From Sutterella sp. (GTDB lineage: Bacteria; Pseudomonadota; Gammaproteobacteria; Burkholderiales; Burkholderiaceae_F), in assembly GCA_020025965.1 (NCBI GenBank), contig JAHHRG010000048.1, forward strand, positions 1 through 16,172: 16,172 nt of DNA, in the 5' to 3' direction. How positions within the stretch are numbered: position 1 is the stretch's first letter; each line of letters starts with the position of its first letter. Below the pieces are notes generated by a model. It ran no database searches. It saw nothing but the letters and a program-made list of their open reading frames with translations, and was not told where the DNA came from. This document shows, piece by piece, positions 7,277 to 15,409 of this stretch. A program made the translations under genes and the position numbers.

Positions 7277-7723
7277 TCAGAAAATGCCTTTTCGCCAAGC
7301 CATAAAGACGGCACCGGCGACCGCGGCGAGTCCCAGAACGATGAGGCCGATCGCCTGCATCCAGAGCGTGTTGCCTTTCACGGGAGTTGCTTCCGTCAAT
7401 TTGTCGGGGTTGTAGCGGATCATGAGTTTGTCGCCCGGCTTGGCACGCGCTTCTTTTTCATTCTTTTCGGGAAGGCGGACTTCCGCCTTTTGACCGTCCC
7501 AAGCGGTAAAAGTCACGACTTCGGTGTAGAAATGCTGCCAATAGTCGGTCTGATCCTTGTGTGCCAAACGCTTTCTCACGTCAACACGGACGACTTCGGC
7601 TTCGGTTTCCAGCCCCTGAGAGGACAGACGCGAGGCGGACGAAGCGAGCAGAAGGCCTTTTCCGAGAAAGAGCAGGCCGACAAGACCGAAGAGCAAAAAG
7701 AATAGAGCGGAGGCTTTGAACAT
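7277..7723 (-). CDS. Small membrane protein, DUF3592-like
   Basis: A 148-residue protein with a hydrophobic segment at each end (about 5-27 and 121-142). Between them lies a soluble domain of about 90 residues (TEAEVVRVDVRKR, then VTFTAWDGQKAEVRLP, then PGDKLMIRYNPDKLTEA). This plan, with two membrane helices around a small beta-rich domain ending in a 'G..v.V.YnP' type motif, is that of DUF3592 proteins, whose function is unknown. The soluble domain probably faces the periplasm (inference). The ATG at 7723 has AGGAAG 9 bases upstream. The gene is divergent from endA, with about 126 bases between the starts, and has its own terminator. Confidence 0.75.
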   Translation of the reverse strand: MFKASALFFLLFGLVGLLFLGKGLLLASSASRLSSQGLETEAEVVRVDVRKRLAHKDQTDYWQHFYTEVVTFTAWDGQKAEVRLPEKNEKEARAKPGDKLMIRYNPDKLTEATPVKGNTLWMQAIGLIVLGLAAVAGAVFMAWRKGIF

Positions 7724-7849
7724 AAGCGGGTACTTCCTTTGACTGGACGACAGGTTTCTTTAGCAAGGATAACCGAATTCGTGCGGTTCCTCGAATCAAC
7801 CGCTAAAATTCGGACCATTCGAATCACTCTTTCTTTGGAATATCTAGAA

Positions 7850-8620
7850 ATGCGTTTCATGCGACTTTTGGAATTGACGGCAGTGGGGCTCATGTCCGCT
7901 ACGCTTGCCTCGAGTGCTTTTTCAGCCGGCAATACGACGAACGACGACTTTCGCGAAGCGAAAAAAATGCTGGAAAAGAAGGTCTACTTCGATCATCGCG
8001 TGACGCTTTATTGCGGATATTCGTTTGATAAGAAAAAAAACATCGATCTGCCTTCGACGTTCTTTACCGAAAAGCATAAGGCGCGTGCCAATCGTGTCGA
8101 ATGGGAACATGTGGTGCCTGCGGAAAACTTCGGGCGCAGTTTTGAATACTGGCGCGAAGGATCGGGTCGCTGCGTCGACAATAAGGGGCATTTCTTTAAA
8201 GGCCGTCGTTGTGCGGAAGAGTTGTCCGAAGAATATCGTCTGATGCAGGCCGACATGTATAACCTCTACCCGGCGGTCGGGGCCGTGAATGCCGTTCGTT
8301 CCAACTTTACCTATGAAATGCTGCCGGGCGTTGAAAACACTTTCGGTTCTTGCGAAATGAAGATCAAGGATCGTCATGCGGAGCCGCCCGAACGCGCCCG
8401 CGGGCAGATCGCGCGCAGCATGCTCTACATGGCCGATACCTACGGAAATCGCTATCGTCTGGGTAAAAAGCAGCGTCGCTTGGCCGAAGCTTGGAATAAC
8501 GCTTACCCCGTTGACGAATGGGAATGCATTCGCGCCGCGCGTATTGCGAAACTTCAGGGTAACGTGAATGAAGTCGTCAATGAGGCCTGCCGTCGCGCAG
8601 GCTTGACGACCGCTCGTTAA
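7850..8620 (+). CDS. endA: Periplasmic endonuclease I (EndA/Vvn family)
   Basis: A 256-residue DNA endonuclease that cuts double-stranded DNA non-specifically in the periplasm. It follows E. coli EndA closely over most of its length: CGYSF (55-59), NRVEWEHVVPAENFG (81-95), QADMYNLYPAVGAVN (133-147), AEPPERARGQIAR, WNNAYPVDEWEC and RIAKLQGN. By family knowledge Glu86 and the following His87 (general base), with Asn138, form the beta-beta-alpha metal active site, and all are present. Paired cysteines (55, 108, 121 and later ones) suit a disulphide-bonded periplasmic enzyme. Residues 1-26 are a signal peptide ending AFSA. The ATG at 7850 is chosen because GGAA lies 9 bases upstream and the signal peptide begins there; an upstream in-frame ATG at 7739 would add unrelated sequence. 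The likely role is degrading incoming or nutrient DNA. The gene is not in an operon. Confidence 0.93.
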   Translation: MRFMRLLELTAVGLMSATLASSAFSAGNTTNDDFREAKKMLEKKVYFDHRVTLYCGYSFDKKKNIDLPSTFFTEKHKARANRVEWEHVVPAENFGRSFEYWREGSGRCVDNKGHFFKGRRCAEELSEEYRLMQADMYNLYPAVGAVNAVRSNFTYEMLPGVENTFGSCEMKIKDRHAEPPERARGQIARSMLYMADTYGNRYRLGKKQRRLAEAWNNAYPVDEWECIRAARIAKLQGNVNEVVNEACRRAGLTTAR

Positions 8621-8651
8621 TCGAAGACGACAAAAAACGCTGAAATCTCAC

Positions 8652-8692
8652 AAAAAGGCGTCTCGTTCGTGAAGGACGATCGACGCCTTTTT
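8652..8692 (+). terminator. Intrinsic terminator of endA
   Basis: AAAAAGGCGTC (8652-8662) pairs with GACGCCTTTTT (8682-8692), and the intervening bases form a further stem. The A-run on the left would also let it act on the minus strand, but no minus-strand gene enters from the right. Confidence 0.88.
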
Positions 8693-9011
8693 GCTTTGCT
8701 CACTCAGGGAAGACGATAAAAAAATCCGAAAGCGAAGGGCAAAACCGGCGAAAAACGGCGAAAAGTCTGACAAAACGGCAATGAAATAAGGCTTTTATCG
8801 TAGGATTTTCTCGCCCAAACCGCCGACATCTTGGTAAACTTCGCACCGTTTGGCATTGTGTCCCTAATAAGCACAAATGTCCGGCAGCCGCACATGCTCT
8901 TGAGACGGATAACAAAGAAAGCGTGGCGGCCGTCTTTTTCCCACCTGTTCAATGTCAGTTACCCGAGGTTTTGATCGAGGGCAACAAAACAAAAAACAAA
9001 GGATTCATTTC
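8693..9011. other. Intergenic stretch upstream of the NhaC-family gene
   Basis: About 320 bases without a recognisable gene. It contains a short near-tandem repeat (CGGCGAAAA twice, about 8753-8765) and presumably the promoter of the antiporter gene. I could not find a -35/-10 pair good enough to mark. AGGA lies 8 bases before the antiporter ATG. Confidence 0.4.
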
Positions 9012-10559
9012 ATGGAACCGTTTAACGCCGGCTGGCTCTCGATTATTCCTCCGATCGTCGCCATTGCCCTCGCACTGATGACAAAGGAAGTGTTGTCTTC
9101 TCTTGTCATCGGTATCATGACCGGTACGCTGATTTACACTATCGGCACGGACGGCAACGTCCTCATGGGGACGATTGAAAGCACCTTTACCACCATGGGT
9201 AACAAGGTTGACTTCAATATCCTCATTTTCTGCTCGCTCCTCGGCGCTTTGGTTTATGTAGTCGCCATGTCGGGCGGCAGCAAGGCCTACGGCAATTGGG
9301 CCGAAAATAAGATCGCCGGTCGCAAGAGTGCTTTGGGCGCTACTTCCGGCCTGGGGCTTCTCATCTTTATCGACGACTACTTCAACTGTCTGACGGTCGG
9401 TACCGTCATGCGCCCGATCTGCGATCGATTCAAGGTCTCTCGCGCTAAGTTGGCTTACATCATCGACGCTACGGCCGCTCCCGTCTGCATCATCGCGCCG
9501 GTGTCCTCCTGGGCCGCCGCTGTGGGTGCCTCTCTGCAGGGTTCTCATCTTTTTGAATCCGATATGGCCGCTTTCGTCGCGACGATTCCCTGGAATTTCT
9601 ACGCTTTGCTTTCTCTCCTGATGGTGGCTTTCCTCGTCATCACGGGTTACGACTTCGGTCCGATGCGCGAAGCTGAAGAACGTGCGCTTCGCGGTGAAGA
9701 ATCTCCTTACGAAGCCCAGCAGAATCACGGTGCCGAACCCCCGAAGGCCAATCCTCGCGGTACGGTTTGGGATATGGTGATTCCTATTTTGGGTCTTATC
9801 GTTTTCGCCGTTTTGTCTCTTCTGTATTCCGGCGGTTACTGGGGTGCGGATCCCGCCTACCATACCTTCGGCGGTGCCATGGGTAATTCCTCGGCTTCGT
9901 CCGCGCTCGTTTGGGCTTCCTTCGGTGCTGTCGGCGTGGCTTTCCTTCTTTACGTTCCGCGCGGTCTTGTTCCCTTCACGGACTTTATGTCGGGTCTCGT
10001 GGAAGGTATGAAGCTCATGCTTCCGGCCAACATCATTTTGGTGCTCGCCTGGACCTTGTCGGGCGTTTGCCGCGACTTGCTTCAGACGCCTTTGTTCGTG
10101 CAGTCGATCGTGACGTCGGGCGGTGCCGAATGGTCGGTTCTTCTGCCCTGCATCATCTTCCTCCTCGCAGCTTTCCTGTCGTTCTCGACGGGTACGGCTT
10201 GGGGTACCTTCGGTATCCTGATCCCGATCGTGGTGCCGGTGGTGGAAGCCATTGACCCGGGGCTGACGCTCGTTGCCTTGTCCGCTACGCTTGCGGGTTC
10301 CGTTTTCGGCGACCACTGCTCGCCCATTTCGGATACGACGATTTTGGCCTCGGCAGGTTCGGGCTGTAATCACATTGAACACGTCTCGACCCAGGCGCCT
10401 TACGCCTTGTTGGTGGCCGGCTGTGCCGCCTTGGGTTACCTCGTGGCGGGGCTCTCCAATGCCAACCTCCTGTTGTCCTTTGGTACGGCTTTGGTCGCCA
10501 TGTTGGGCTCCGTGACGGTCCTTCACTTTATCCGCCGACGCGACAGTAAGGCTCAATAA
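9012..10559 (+). CDS. NhaC-family Na+/H+ antiporter-like transporter
   Basis: A 515-residue inner-membrane protein with a dozen or so hydrophobic segments, of the Na+/H+ antiporter NhaC superfamily. Recognisable conserved stretches are FIDDYFNCLTVGTVMRPI (119-136), STGTAWGTFGILIPI (392-406) and GSVFGDHCSPISDTTILA (429-446). They carry the membrane-embedded acidic residues expected for cation coupling (D121, D122, D434, D441). A charged hydrophilic loop lies at about 212-252. The ATG at 9012 is preferred: AGGA precedes it by 8 bases and the protein begins in the family's usual way. An in-frame ATG at 8952 would add 20 polar residues. Family members exchange Na+ for H+ or take up organic acids or amino acids with the ion, so the true substrate here is open. 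It is a single gene followed by a strong terminator. Confidence 0.88.
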   Translation: MEPFNAGWLSIIPPIVAIALALMTKEVLSSLVIGIMTGTLIYTIGTDGNVLMGTIESTFTTMGNKVDFNILIFCSLLGALVYVVAMSGGSKAYGNWAENKIAGRKSALGATSGLGLLIFIDDYFNCLTVGTVMRPICDRFKVSRAKLAYIIDATAAPVCIIAPVSSWAAAVGASLQGSHLFESDMAAFVATIPWNFYALLSLLMVAFLVITGYDFGPMREAEERALRGEESPYEAQQNHGAEPPKANPRGTVWDMVIPILGLIVFAVLSLLYSGGYWGADPAYHTFGGAMGNSSASSALVWASFGAVGVAFLLYVPRGLVPFTDFMSGLVEGMKLMLPANIILVLAWTLSGVCRDLLQTPLFVQSIVTSGGAEWSVLLPCIIFLLAAFLSFSTGTAWGTFGILIPIVVPVVEAIDPGLTLVALSATLAGSVFGDHCSPISDTTILASAGSGCNHIEHVSTQAPYALLVAGCAALGYLVAGLSNANLLLSFGTALVAMLGSVTVLHFIRRRDSKAQ

Positions 10560-10583
10560 AGTCAGGGCTCTCTTCCCTTAAAG

Positions 10584-10626
10584 AAAAACCGACGTTTTGC
10601 AACCAATGCAAAGCGTCGGTTTTTTT
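10584..10626 (+). terminator. Intrinsic terminator of the NhaC-family gene
   Basis: AAAAACCGACG (10584-10594) pairs with CGTCGGTTTTT (10614-10624). An inner TTGCA/TGCAA stem encloses the loop, and a seven-T run follows. Confidence 0.92.
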
Positions 10627-10715
10627 CGTTTAAAGGGCGGTCGGAACGGGCGAAAAGTCCCTTTCAATAGCCATTTACCGCGATAGAACGGGTCGTGGGA
10701 AAGGCTCCTTTCCTT

Positions 10716-10721
10716 TATAAT
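10716..10721 (+). promoter_or_regulatory. Candidate -10 box of the purL promoter
   Basis: A perfect TATAAT in an AT-rich patch about 90 bases before the purL start. The bases 16-18 upstream (TCGTGG area) do not resemble a -35 box, so an activator or another promoter is possible. Initiation here would give a leader of roughly 80 bases. Confidence 0.35.
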
Positions 10722-10749
10722 AAAAAGAATTTTTTGATATCCAACCTGT

Positions 10750-10791
10750 GTCCGCGCCGCTTCATCCCGAAGCGGTCTCTTCAAGGCGGAC
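10750..10791 (+). promoter_or_regulatory. Nested hairpin in the purL leader
   Basis: An outer stem GTCCGC (10750-10755) with GCGGAC (10786-10791) encloses a perfect inner hairpin, CCGCTTC (10757-10763) with GAAGCGG (10769-10775) and loop ATCCC. The right outer arm contains the weak AAGGCGGA ribosome-binding signal for the ATG at 10796. The stronger GAGG serving the ATG at 10808 is left free. No T-run follows, so it is not a terminator. A role in purL expression is inference. Confidence 0.45.
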
Positions 10792-10807
10792 GACTATGAG
10801 GAAACTT

Positions 10808-13800
10808 ATGTCGACCAACAACGGTATGGTTTTTGAACTCGACGGCGCCCGTGCGCTTTCGGACTTCCGCGCTGCGCGCTTTCTTGCCGCGCTTCGCCGT
10901 GTGACGTCCTCCGTCGAAGCGGTCTCGGGTCGCTTCCATCATTTCGTGCACACTTCGCGCGAACTGACGGCGGCCGAACACGATCGTCTCGCTTCTTTGC
11001 TCGACTACGGCGACAAGGCCGCAGACGTGCGTGCCGATCTGAGCTTCATGGTGGTGCCGCGCCTGGGGACCATTTCTCCCTGGGCTTCGAAGGCTACCGA
11101 TATTGTGAAGAACTGCGGGATCGAAGGCGTCCTTCGCGTTGAACGCGGCACGGTTTACAACATTGCCTTGAAGGGCACGGTGACGGAAGAAGAAAAGACG
11201 GCTTTGGCCACCTGCCTGCACGACCGTATGACCGAATCCGTCGTGGGTGAAGATTTCGAAGGCGAACAGCTCTTCGTAGAACTCGCCGGCCGTCCGATGG
11301 CCACCGTCGCTTTGATGGAAGAAGGCCGTCCGGCTCTCGAACGCGCCAACGTCGACATGGGTCTCGCCATGAGCCCCGACGAAATCGATTATCTGGTCGA
11401 TGCCTTTGAAAAGGCCGGTCGCAATCCGACCGACGTCGAACTCATGATGTTCGCTCAGGCCAATTCCGAACACTGCCGTCACAAGATCTTCAACGCCAAG
11501 TGGACGATCGACGGTGAAGAACGCGAAGAAACGCTCTTCGGCATGATTCGCCGTACGCACAAGATGGCTCCGCAGGGGACCATCACGGCTTACGCCGACA
11601 ACGCCGCCATTTTCGAAGGTGCCGAAGTGACGCGTCTTTACCCGCGTCCGGGCTCCGGCAACGAATTCGGTCGCGTCTTCGAGCGTAAGAACGAATTGAC
11701 GCACACGGTCTTTAAGGTTGAAACGCATAACCACCCGACCGCCATTTCTCCGTTCCCGGGTGCCTCGACGGGCTCCGGCGGCGAAATTCGTGACGAAGGC
11801 GCCACGGGTCGCGGTGCTCGTCCGAAGGCCGGTCTTTGCGGCTTTACGACGTCGAATCTTAATCTTCCGGAACTTCCGCAGGGCTTTGAAAACGACACGG
11901 ACACCGTGACGGGCGAAAAGACGGACGCCAAGTACGGTGCGCCGGCTCGTATCGCTACGCCGCTCTCCATCATGACGGACGGCCCCTTGGGCGGTGCCGC
12001 GTTCAATAACGAATTCGGTCGTCCGAACATCCTCGGTTACTTCCGTACGTTCGAAGCCAATGTGGGCGGTGTTCGCTACGGCTACCACAAGCCCATCATG
12101 CTCGCCGGCGGTATCGGCAACATCCGCGACGACCAGACGCAGAAGAACGTGCCTCCGGTCGGCAGCCTTCTGATCGTTTTGGGCGGTCCGGGCATGCGCA
12201 TCGGTTTGGGCGGCGGCGCCGCTTCTTCCATGACCACCGGTCAGAACTCCGAAGCCCTTGACTTTGACTCCGTGCAGCGCGGCAACCCCGAAATGGAACG
12301 CCGTGCCCAGGAAGTCATCGACCGTTGCTGGTCAATGGGTGAAGAAAACCCGATCGTCGCCATTCACGACGTCGGTGCCGGCGGTCTCTCGAACGCTATG
12401 CCGGAATTGGCCGATTTGTCCGAAAAGGGCGCTACCTTCGATCTCTCCAAGGTGCCTGTCGAAGAATCCGGCATGAGCCCCTTGGAAATCTGGTGTAACG
12501 AATCTCAGGAACGTTACGTCATCGCTCTGGATCCCGCGAAGATCGATATCTTCAAGGCTTTCTGCGAACGCGAACGTTGCCCGTTTGCCGTTCTCGGTCA
12601 CATCACCGAAGAAGCTCAGCTGAAGCTGACGCGCCCGGGCGAACAGGATGCCGTCGACATGCCGATGGAAGTCTTGCTCGGCAAGGCTCCGCGTATGCAT
12701 CGCGACGTGAAGCACGAAGAAAAGAAGCTCAACGCCTTTACGAGCGAAGGTCTCGATTTCACGAAGGCCGTCACCGACGTTCTTCGCCACCCGACCGTGG
12801 CTTCGAAGTCCTTCTTGATCACGATCGGCGACCGCTCCGTTGGCGGCCTCGTCAACCGTGACCAGTTCGTGGGTCCCTGGCAGGTGCCGGTGGCCGACTG
12901 CGGCGTGACCGCTTTGGGCTTTGAAACCAACGTGGGCGAAGCCATGGCCATGGGCGAACGTACCCCGATCGCCGTCATCGACTCGGCTGCCGCCTCCCGT
13001 ATGGCGATCGGCGAAGCCTTGACGAACCTGACAGCTGCCGACATCAAGCTCCCGCAGGTGAAGCTCTCCTGCAACTGGATGGCTGCCTGCGGTACGGCCG
13101 GTGAAGATGCCCGCCTCTTTGACGCCGTGAAGGCCGCAAGCGACCTTTGTGTTTCGCTCGGCATTTCCGTGCCGGTCGGTAAGGACTCGCTCTCCATGCG
13201 CACCGCTTGGGACGACAAGTCCGTGACGTCCCCGGTCTCCCTGATTGTCTCTGCTGCCGCTCCGGCTCAGGACATCGCCAAGACCCTGACGCCTGAATTG
13301 AAGGACATCCCGTCCGTTCTCGTTGCTGTTGACCTCGGTAACGGCAAGTCCCGTATGGGCGGCTCCATCCTCGCTCAGGTGGCTCAGCGCTTCGGCGACA
13401 CAGCTCCCGACTGTGACGATGCCGCCGCGCTCGCCCGCTTCGTCGGTGCCGTTCGCGTTCTGACGAACGAAGGCCTCATTGCCGCTTACCACGACCGTTC
13501 CGACGGCGGTTTCGCTGCCACTGTCGCTGAAATGATCTTCGCTTCCCACTTGGGCGTGAAGATGGACGTGACGAGCCTCGCTGAAAAGTCCGACGTCTTT
13601 GCCGCGCTCTTTAACGAAGAATTGGGTGCCTTGCTCCAGGTTCCGGCCGACAAGGTCGAACGCGTTGCCGAAGTGATGCGTGAAGCCGGTCTGACGTCCT
13701 TCTGCCACTTCGTTGGCGAAGTGAACCACGACGACGCCTTGACGATCGTTGAAGGCGGTAAGGAACTCGCCAAGCTCACGCGCGTCGACATGCAGAAGGC

Positions 13801-14725
13801 CTGGACGGCCGTTTCCTGGCAGATTGCCCGCGGTCGCGACAATCCCGCCTGTGCCGACGAAGAATACGCTCGCATTGAAAACGCGAAGGATACGGGTCTC
13901 TTTGCCAAGACCACCTTCGATGTCAATGAAGACATCGCCGCGCCGATGATTCTCTCGGGCGCTCGTCCGAAGCTCGCCGTTCTCCGCGAACAGGGCGTCA
14001 ACAGCCAGACGGAAATGGCCGCTGCCTTTACGCGTGCCGGCTTCGATGCTTACGACGTCCATATGACGGACCTTCTGACGGGCCGTGCCAACTTGTCCGA
14101 ATTCGTCGGTCTCGCTTGCGCCGGCGGCTTCTCCTACGGTGACGTGCTGGGTGCCGGCGGCGGCTGGGCCAAGACCATTCTTCACAACGAAGCCATGGTC
14201 GAAATGTTCCGCACCTTCTTCGAACGCGGCGATACCTTCGGTCTCGGTATCTGCAACGGCTGTCAGATGATGAGCCAGTTGCGTGACCTGAACCCGGGTG
14301 CCAAGCACTGGCCGAACTTTGTTCGCAATATTTCCGAACAGTTCGAAGCCCGTCTCGTGAACGTTGAAGTTCTCGAAAGCCCGTCCATCTTCTTTGACGG
14401 TATGGCCGGCAGCATGATGCCGATCGTCAACTCCCACGGCGAAGGCCGCGTGGAATTCATCCGTCCGGAAGACGCCGCTCTCGTCAAGATGGCTGCCCGC
14501 TATGTTGACCCGACCGGTACGGCCACGGAAAGCTATCCCTTCAACCCGAACGGTTCGAAGGGCGGCTTGACCTCGGTCACGACGGACGACGGTCGCTTCA
14601 CGATCATGATGCCGCATCCGGAACGCTCGCATCGCGCCATGCAGCTCTCCTGGCATCCGGCCGAATGGACGGACGCTTCCGGTTGGATGCGCATGTTCCG
14701 CAACGCCCGCCGCTACGTGGGTTAA
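10808..14725 (+). CDS. purL: Phosphoribosylformylglycinamidine synthase (FGAM synthase, single chain)
   Basis: A 1305-residue cytoplasmic enzyme of de novo purine synthesis that converts FGAR, glutamine and ATP to FGAM. It is the large one-chain form typical of proteobacteria. It opens with an N-terminal domain (FELDGARALSDFR), then has the linker and catalytic SEHCRHKIFNAKW (His222). ETHNHPTAISPFPGASTG and EIRDEGATGRGARPKAG follow in the first synthase half. The second synthase half begins near residue 660. A C-terminal glutamine amidotransferase runs from about 1054, with the triad Cys1149 (GICNGCQ), His1270 and Glu1272 (MPHPE). All key parts are present at the expected length. The start is uncertain: ATG 10808 has GAGG 6 bases upstream and is preferred, ATG 10796 has only a weak signal, and GTG 10748 lies at the base of the leader hairpin. 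The gene stands alone, with its own terminator. Confidence 0.97.
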   Translation: MSTNNGMVFELDGARALSDFRAARFLAALRRVTSSVEAVSGRFHHFVHTSRELTAAEHDRLASLLDYGDKAADVRADLSFMVVPRLGTISPWASKATDIVKNCGIEGVLRVERGTVYNIALKGTVTEEEKTALATCLHDRMTESVVGEDFEGEQLFVELAGRPMATVALMEEGRPALERANVDMGLAMSPDEIDYLVDAFEKAGRNPTDVELMMFAQANSEHCRHKIFNAKWTIDGEEREETLFGMIRRTHKMAPQGTITAYADNAAIFEGAEVTRLYPRPGSGNEFGRVFERKNELTHTVFKVETHNHPTAISPFPGASTGSGGEIRDEGATGRGARPKAGLCGFTTSNLNLPELPQGFENDTDTVTGEKTDAKYGAPARIATPLSIMTDGPLGGAAFNNEFGRPNILGYFRTFEANVGGVRYGYHKPIMLAGGIGNIRDDQTQKNVPPVGSLLIVLGGPGMRIGLGGGAASSMTTGQNSEALDFDSVQRGNPEMERRAQEVIDRCWSMGEENPIVAIHDVGAGGLSNAMPELADLSEKGATFDLSKVPVEESGMSPLEIWCNESQERYVIALDPAKIDIFKAFCERERCPFAVLGHITEEAQLKLTRPGEQDAVDMPMEVLLGKAPRMHRDVKHEEKKLNAFTSEGLDFTKAVTDVLRHPTVASKSFLITIGDRSVGGLVNRDQFVGPWQVPVADCGVTALGFETNVGEAMAMGERTPIAVIDSAAASRMAIGEALTNLTAADIKLPQVKLSCNWMAACGTAGEDARLFDAVKAASDLCVSLGISVPVGKDSLSMRTAWDDKSVTSPVSLIVSAAAPAQDIAKTLTPELKDIPSVLVAVDLGNGKSRMGGSILAQVAQRFGDTAPDCDDAAALARFVGAVRVLTNEGLIAAYHDRSDGGFAATVAEMIFASHLGVKMDVTSLAEKSDVFAALFNEELGALLQVPADKVERVAEVMREAGLTSFCHFVGEVNHDDALTIVEGGKELAKLTRVDMQKAWTAVSWQIARGRDNPACADEEYARIENAKDTGLFAKTTFDVNEDIAAPMILSGARPKLAVLREQGVNSQTEMAAAFTRAGFDAYDVHMTDLLTGRANLSEFVGLACAGGFSYGDVLGAGGGWAKTILHNEAMVEMFRTFFERGDTFGLGICNGCQMMSQLRDLNPGAKHWPNFVRNISEQFEARLVNVEVLESPSIFFDGMAGSMMPIVNSHGEGRVEFIRPEDAALVKMAARYVDPTGTATESYPFNPNGSKGGLTSVTTDDGRFTIMMPHPERSHRAMQLSWHPAEWTDASGWMRMFRNARRYVG

Positions 14726-14736
14726 TAAGGAACGCC

Positions 14737-14772
14737 ACTTCGAGGCCTCTTCGTGGAGAGGAGGCTCGAAGT
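14737..14772 (+). other. Stable 3' hairpin directly after purL
   Basis: ACTTCGA (14737-14743) pairs with TCGAAGT (14766-14772), and GCCTC (14745-14749) continues against GAGGC (14761-14765), leaving one bulged G. It begins 11 bases after the purL stop codon and has no T-run. The real terminator comes 12 bases later, so this probably shields the 3' end of the mRNA (inference). Confidence 0.55.
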
Positions 14773-14784
14773 CAAACCATGCTC

Positions 14785-14818
14785 AAAGGCTCTCGTGTTC
14801 GCACGAGGGCCTTTTTTT
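14785..14818 (+). terminator. Intrinsic terminator of purL
   Basis: AAAGGC then CTCGTG pairs with CACGAG then GCCTTT around a TTCG tetraloop, followed by a run of seven T. Confidence 0.93.
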
Positions 14819-14949
14819 GGCGTGCCGTTCGGCGTTCAGAGAGTTGAAAGCAAAGGTCGTCTCTGAAGAGAAAAGAGGTAGAGCATGTCACTCAAGAGTC
14901 GGAAGTCTGGAAAAAGCAAGTCCCGACATTTTCGAGAGAAGAGGGCGGT

Positions 14950-14985
14950 TTGAGGGTAAGGTAGAGTATGGGGACAAACCCTCAA
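14950..14985. repeat. Inverted repeat in the purL-creA interval
   Basis: TTGAGGGT (14950-14957) and ACCCTCAA (14978-14985) form 8-base arms around 20 bases. It lies just upstream of the promoter of the candidate RNA. The rest of 14819-15000 holds nothing else that I recognise. The repeat could be an operator or a transcribed hairpin, but I cannot say which. Confidence 0.35.
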
Positions 14986-15000
14986 GAGCTTCTCAGCCTC

Positions 15001-15029
15001 TTAACAACGGTTTGAATTTGAGTTATATT
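15001..15029 (+). promoter_or_regulatory. Sigma-70 type promoter of the candidate RNA
   Basis: TTAACA (15001-15006) and TATATT (15024-15029) are separated by exactly 17 bases, each one mismatch from consensus. It is the best -35/-10 pair I see in the window. Predicted transcription start is about 15036. Confidence 0.6.
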
Positions 15030-15035
15030 GATCAC

Positions 15036-15341
15036 AACGAAAAGCAAAGAAGTTCCTCAGTGAACGATCCGCTCTTCGTTGTCCTCTTATGTCGAAAGTC
15101 AAAGCAAAGCTCTAACATTGGGAGGATCGAACCAGTGCAGGAAAAATCTCGCCGATAAATCGGCACACCGTGAGAATCCTCTCTCGGTCACTCGTTTCCC
15201 GAACAATATCGGGTAAGGAGAACGCCCATGCAGGATCAGCATTAAGGGCAAACAAATAAAGATGGCTTGAGCCGCCCACGCAGGCTCGCATCAAAGCCCG
15301 CCAAAGAAGGCCTTCGGTAGACGACGAAGGCCTTTCTTTTT
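15036..15341 (+). ncRNA. Candidate structured small RNA, family not recognised
   Basis: About 305 bases with a good promoter in front and an intrinsic terminator at the end, but no long credible reading frame. It can fold into a chain of local hairpins: ACAACGAA (15034-15041) with TTCGTTGT (15075-15082), enclosing a GTTC/GAAC stem; GCCGA/TCGGC (15151-15164); ACCG..GAG with CTC..CGGT (15167-15188); CCCGA/TCGGG (15198-15213); GCCCATGC with GCAT..GGGC (15224-15249); GATG..GAGCC with GGCTC..CATC (15261-15292); and the terminator. It has no tmRNA, RNase P, SRP or tRNA signature that I can see, and it does not fold as a 6S-like rod. Two mini-frames with good ribosome-binding signals lie inside: VQEKSRR from GTG 15135 and MQDQH from ATG 15228. 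It may therefore be a regulatory RNA, a dual-function RNA or a leaderless relic. The boundaries are predictions. Confidence 0.42.
15303..15341 (+). terminator. Intrinsic terminator of the candidate RNA
   Basis: AAGGCCTTCG (15307-15316) pairs with CGAAGGCCTT (15325-15334), followed by TCTTTTT. No plus-strand protein gene ends just before it, which is the main reason to suspect a plus-strand RNA gene here. Confidence 0.82.
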
Positions 15342-15354
15342 GCCATGTCTTTCT

Positions 15355-15394
15355 TGAAAAAGAAAAGGCCGCTTCAGCAATTGAAGCGGCCTTT
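15355..15394 (-). terminator. Intrinsic terminator of creA
   Basis: AAAGGCCGCTTCA (15364-15376) pairs with TGAAGCGGCCTTT (15382-15394). On the minus strand TTTTCTTTTT follows. It faces the plus-strand terminator about 15 bases away. Confidence 0.9.
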
Positions 15395-15409
15395 GTGTTT
15401 TTTGACGGT

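Noticed and set aside
12332..14656. 774-codon open frame antisense to purL, and similar long antisense frames opposite the dipeptidase (4138-5607), nhaC-like gene (8955-10556), purL start (10781-12088) and hydrogenase (2017-3075)
   Set aside because: They mirror real genes with clear family motifs. They stay open because the genes avoid TTA, CTA and TCA codons, and their translations show no recognisable domains.
15121..15145. tRNA T-arm-like sequence GGTTCGATCC on the minus strand
   Set aside because: The flanking bases do not form a T-stem, and no anticodon or acceptor arm can be drawn.
14817..15158. 113-codon plus-strand frame after purL
   Set aside because: It begins in the purL terminator and runs through the promoter and hairpins of the candidate RNA; low-complexity, basic, no domain.
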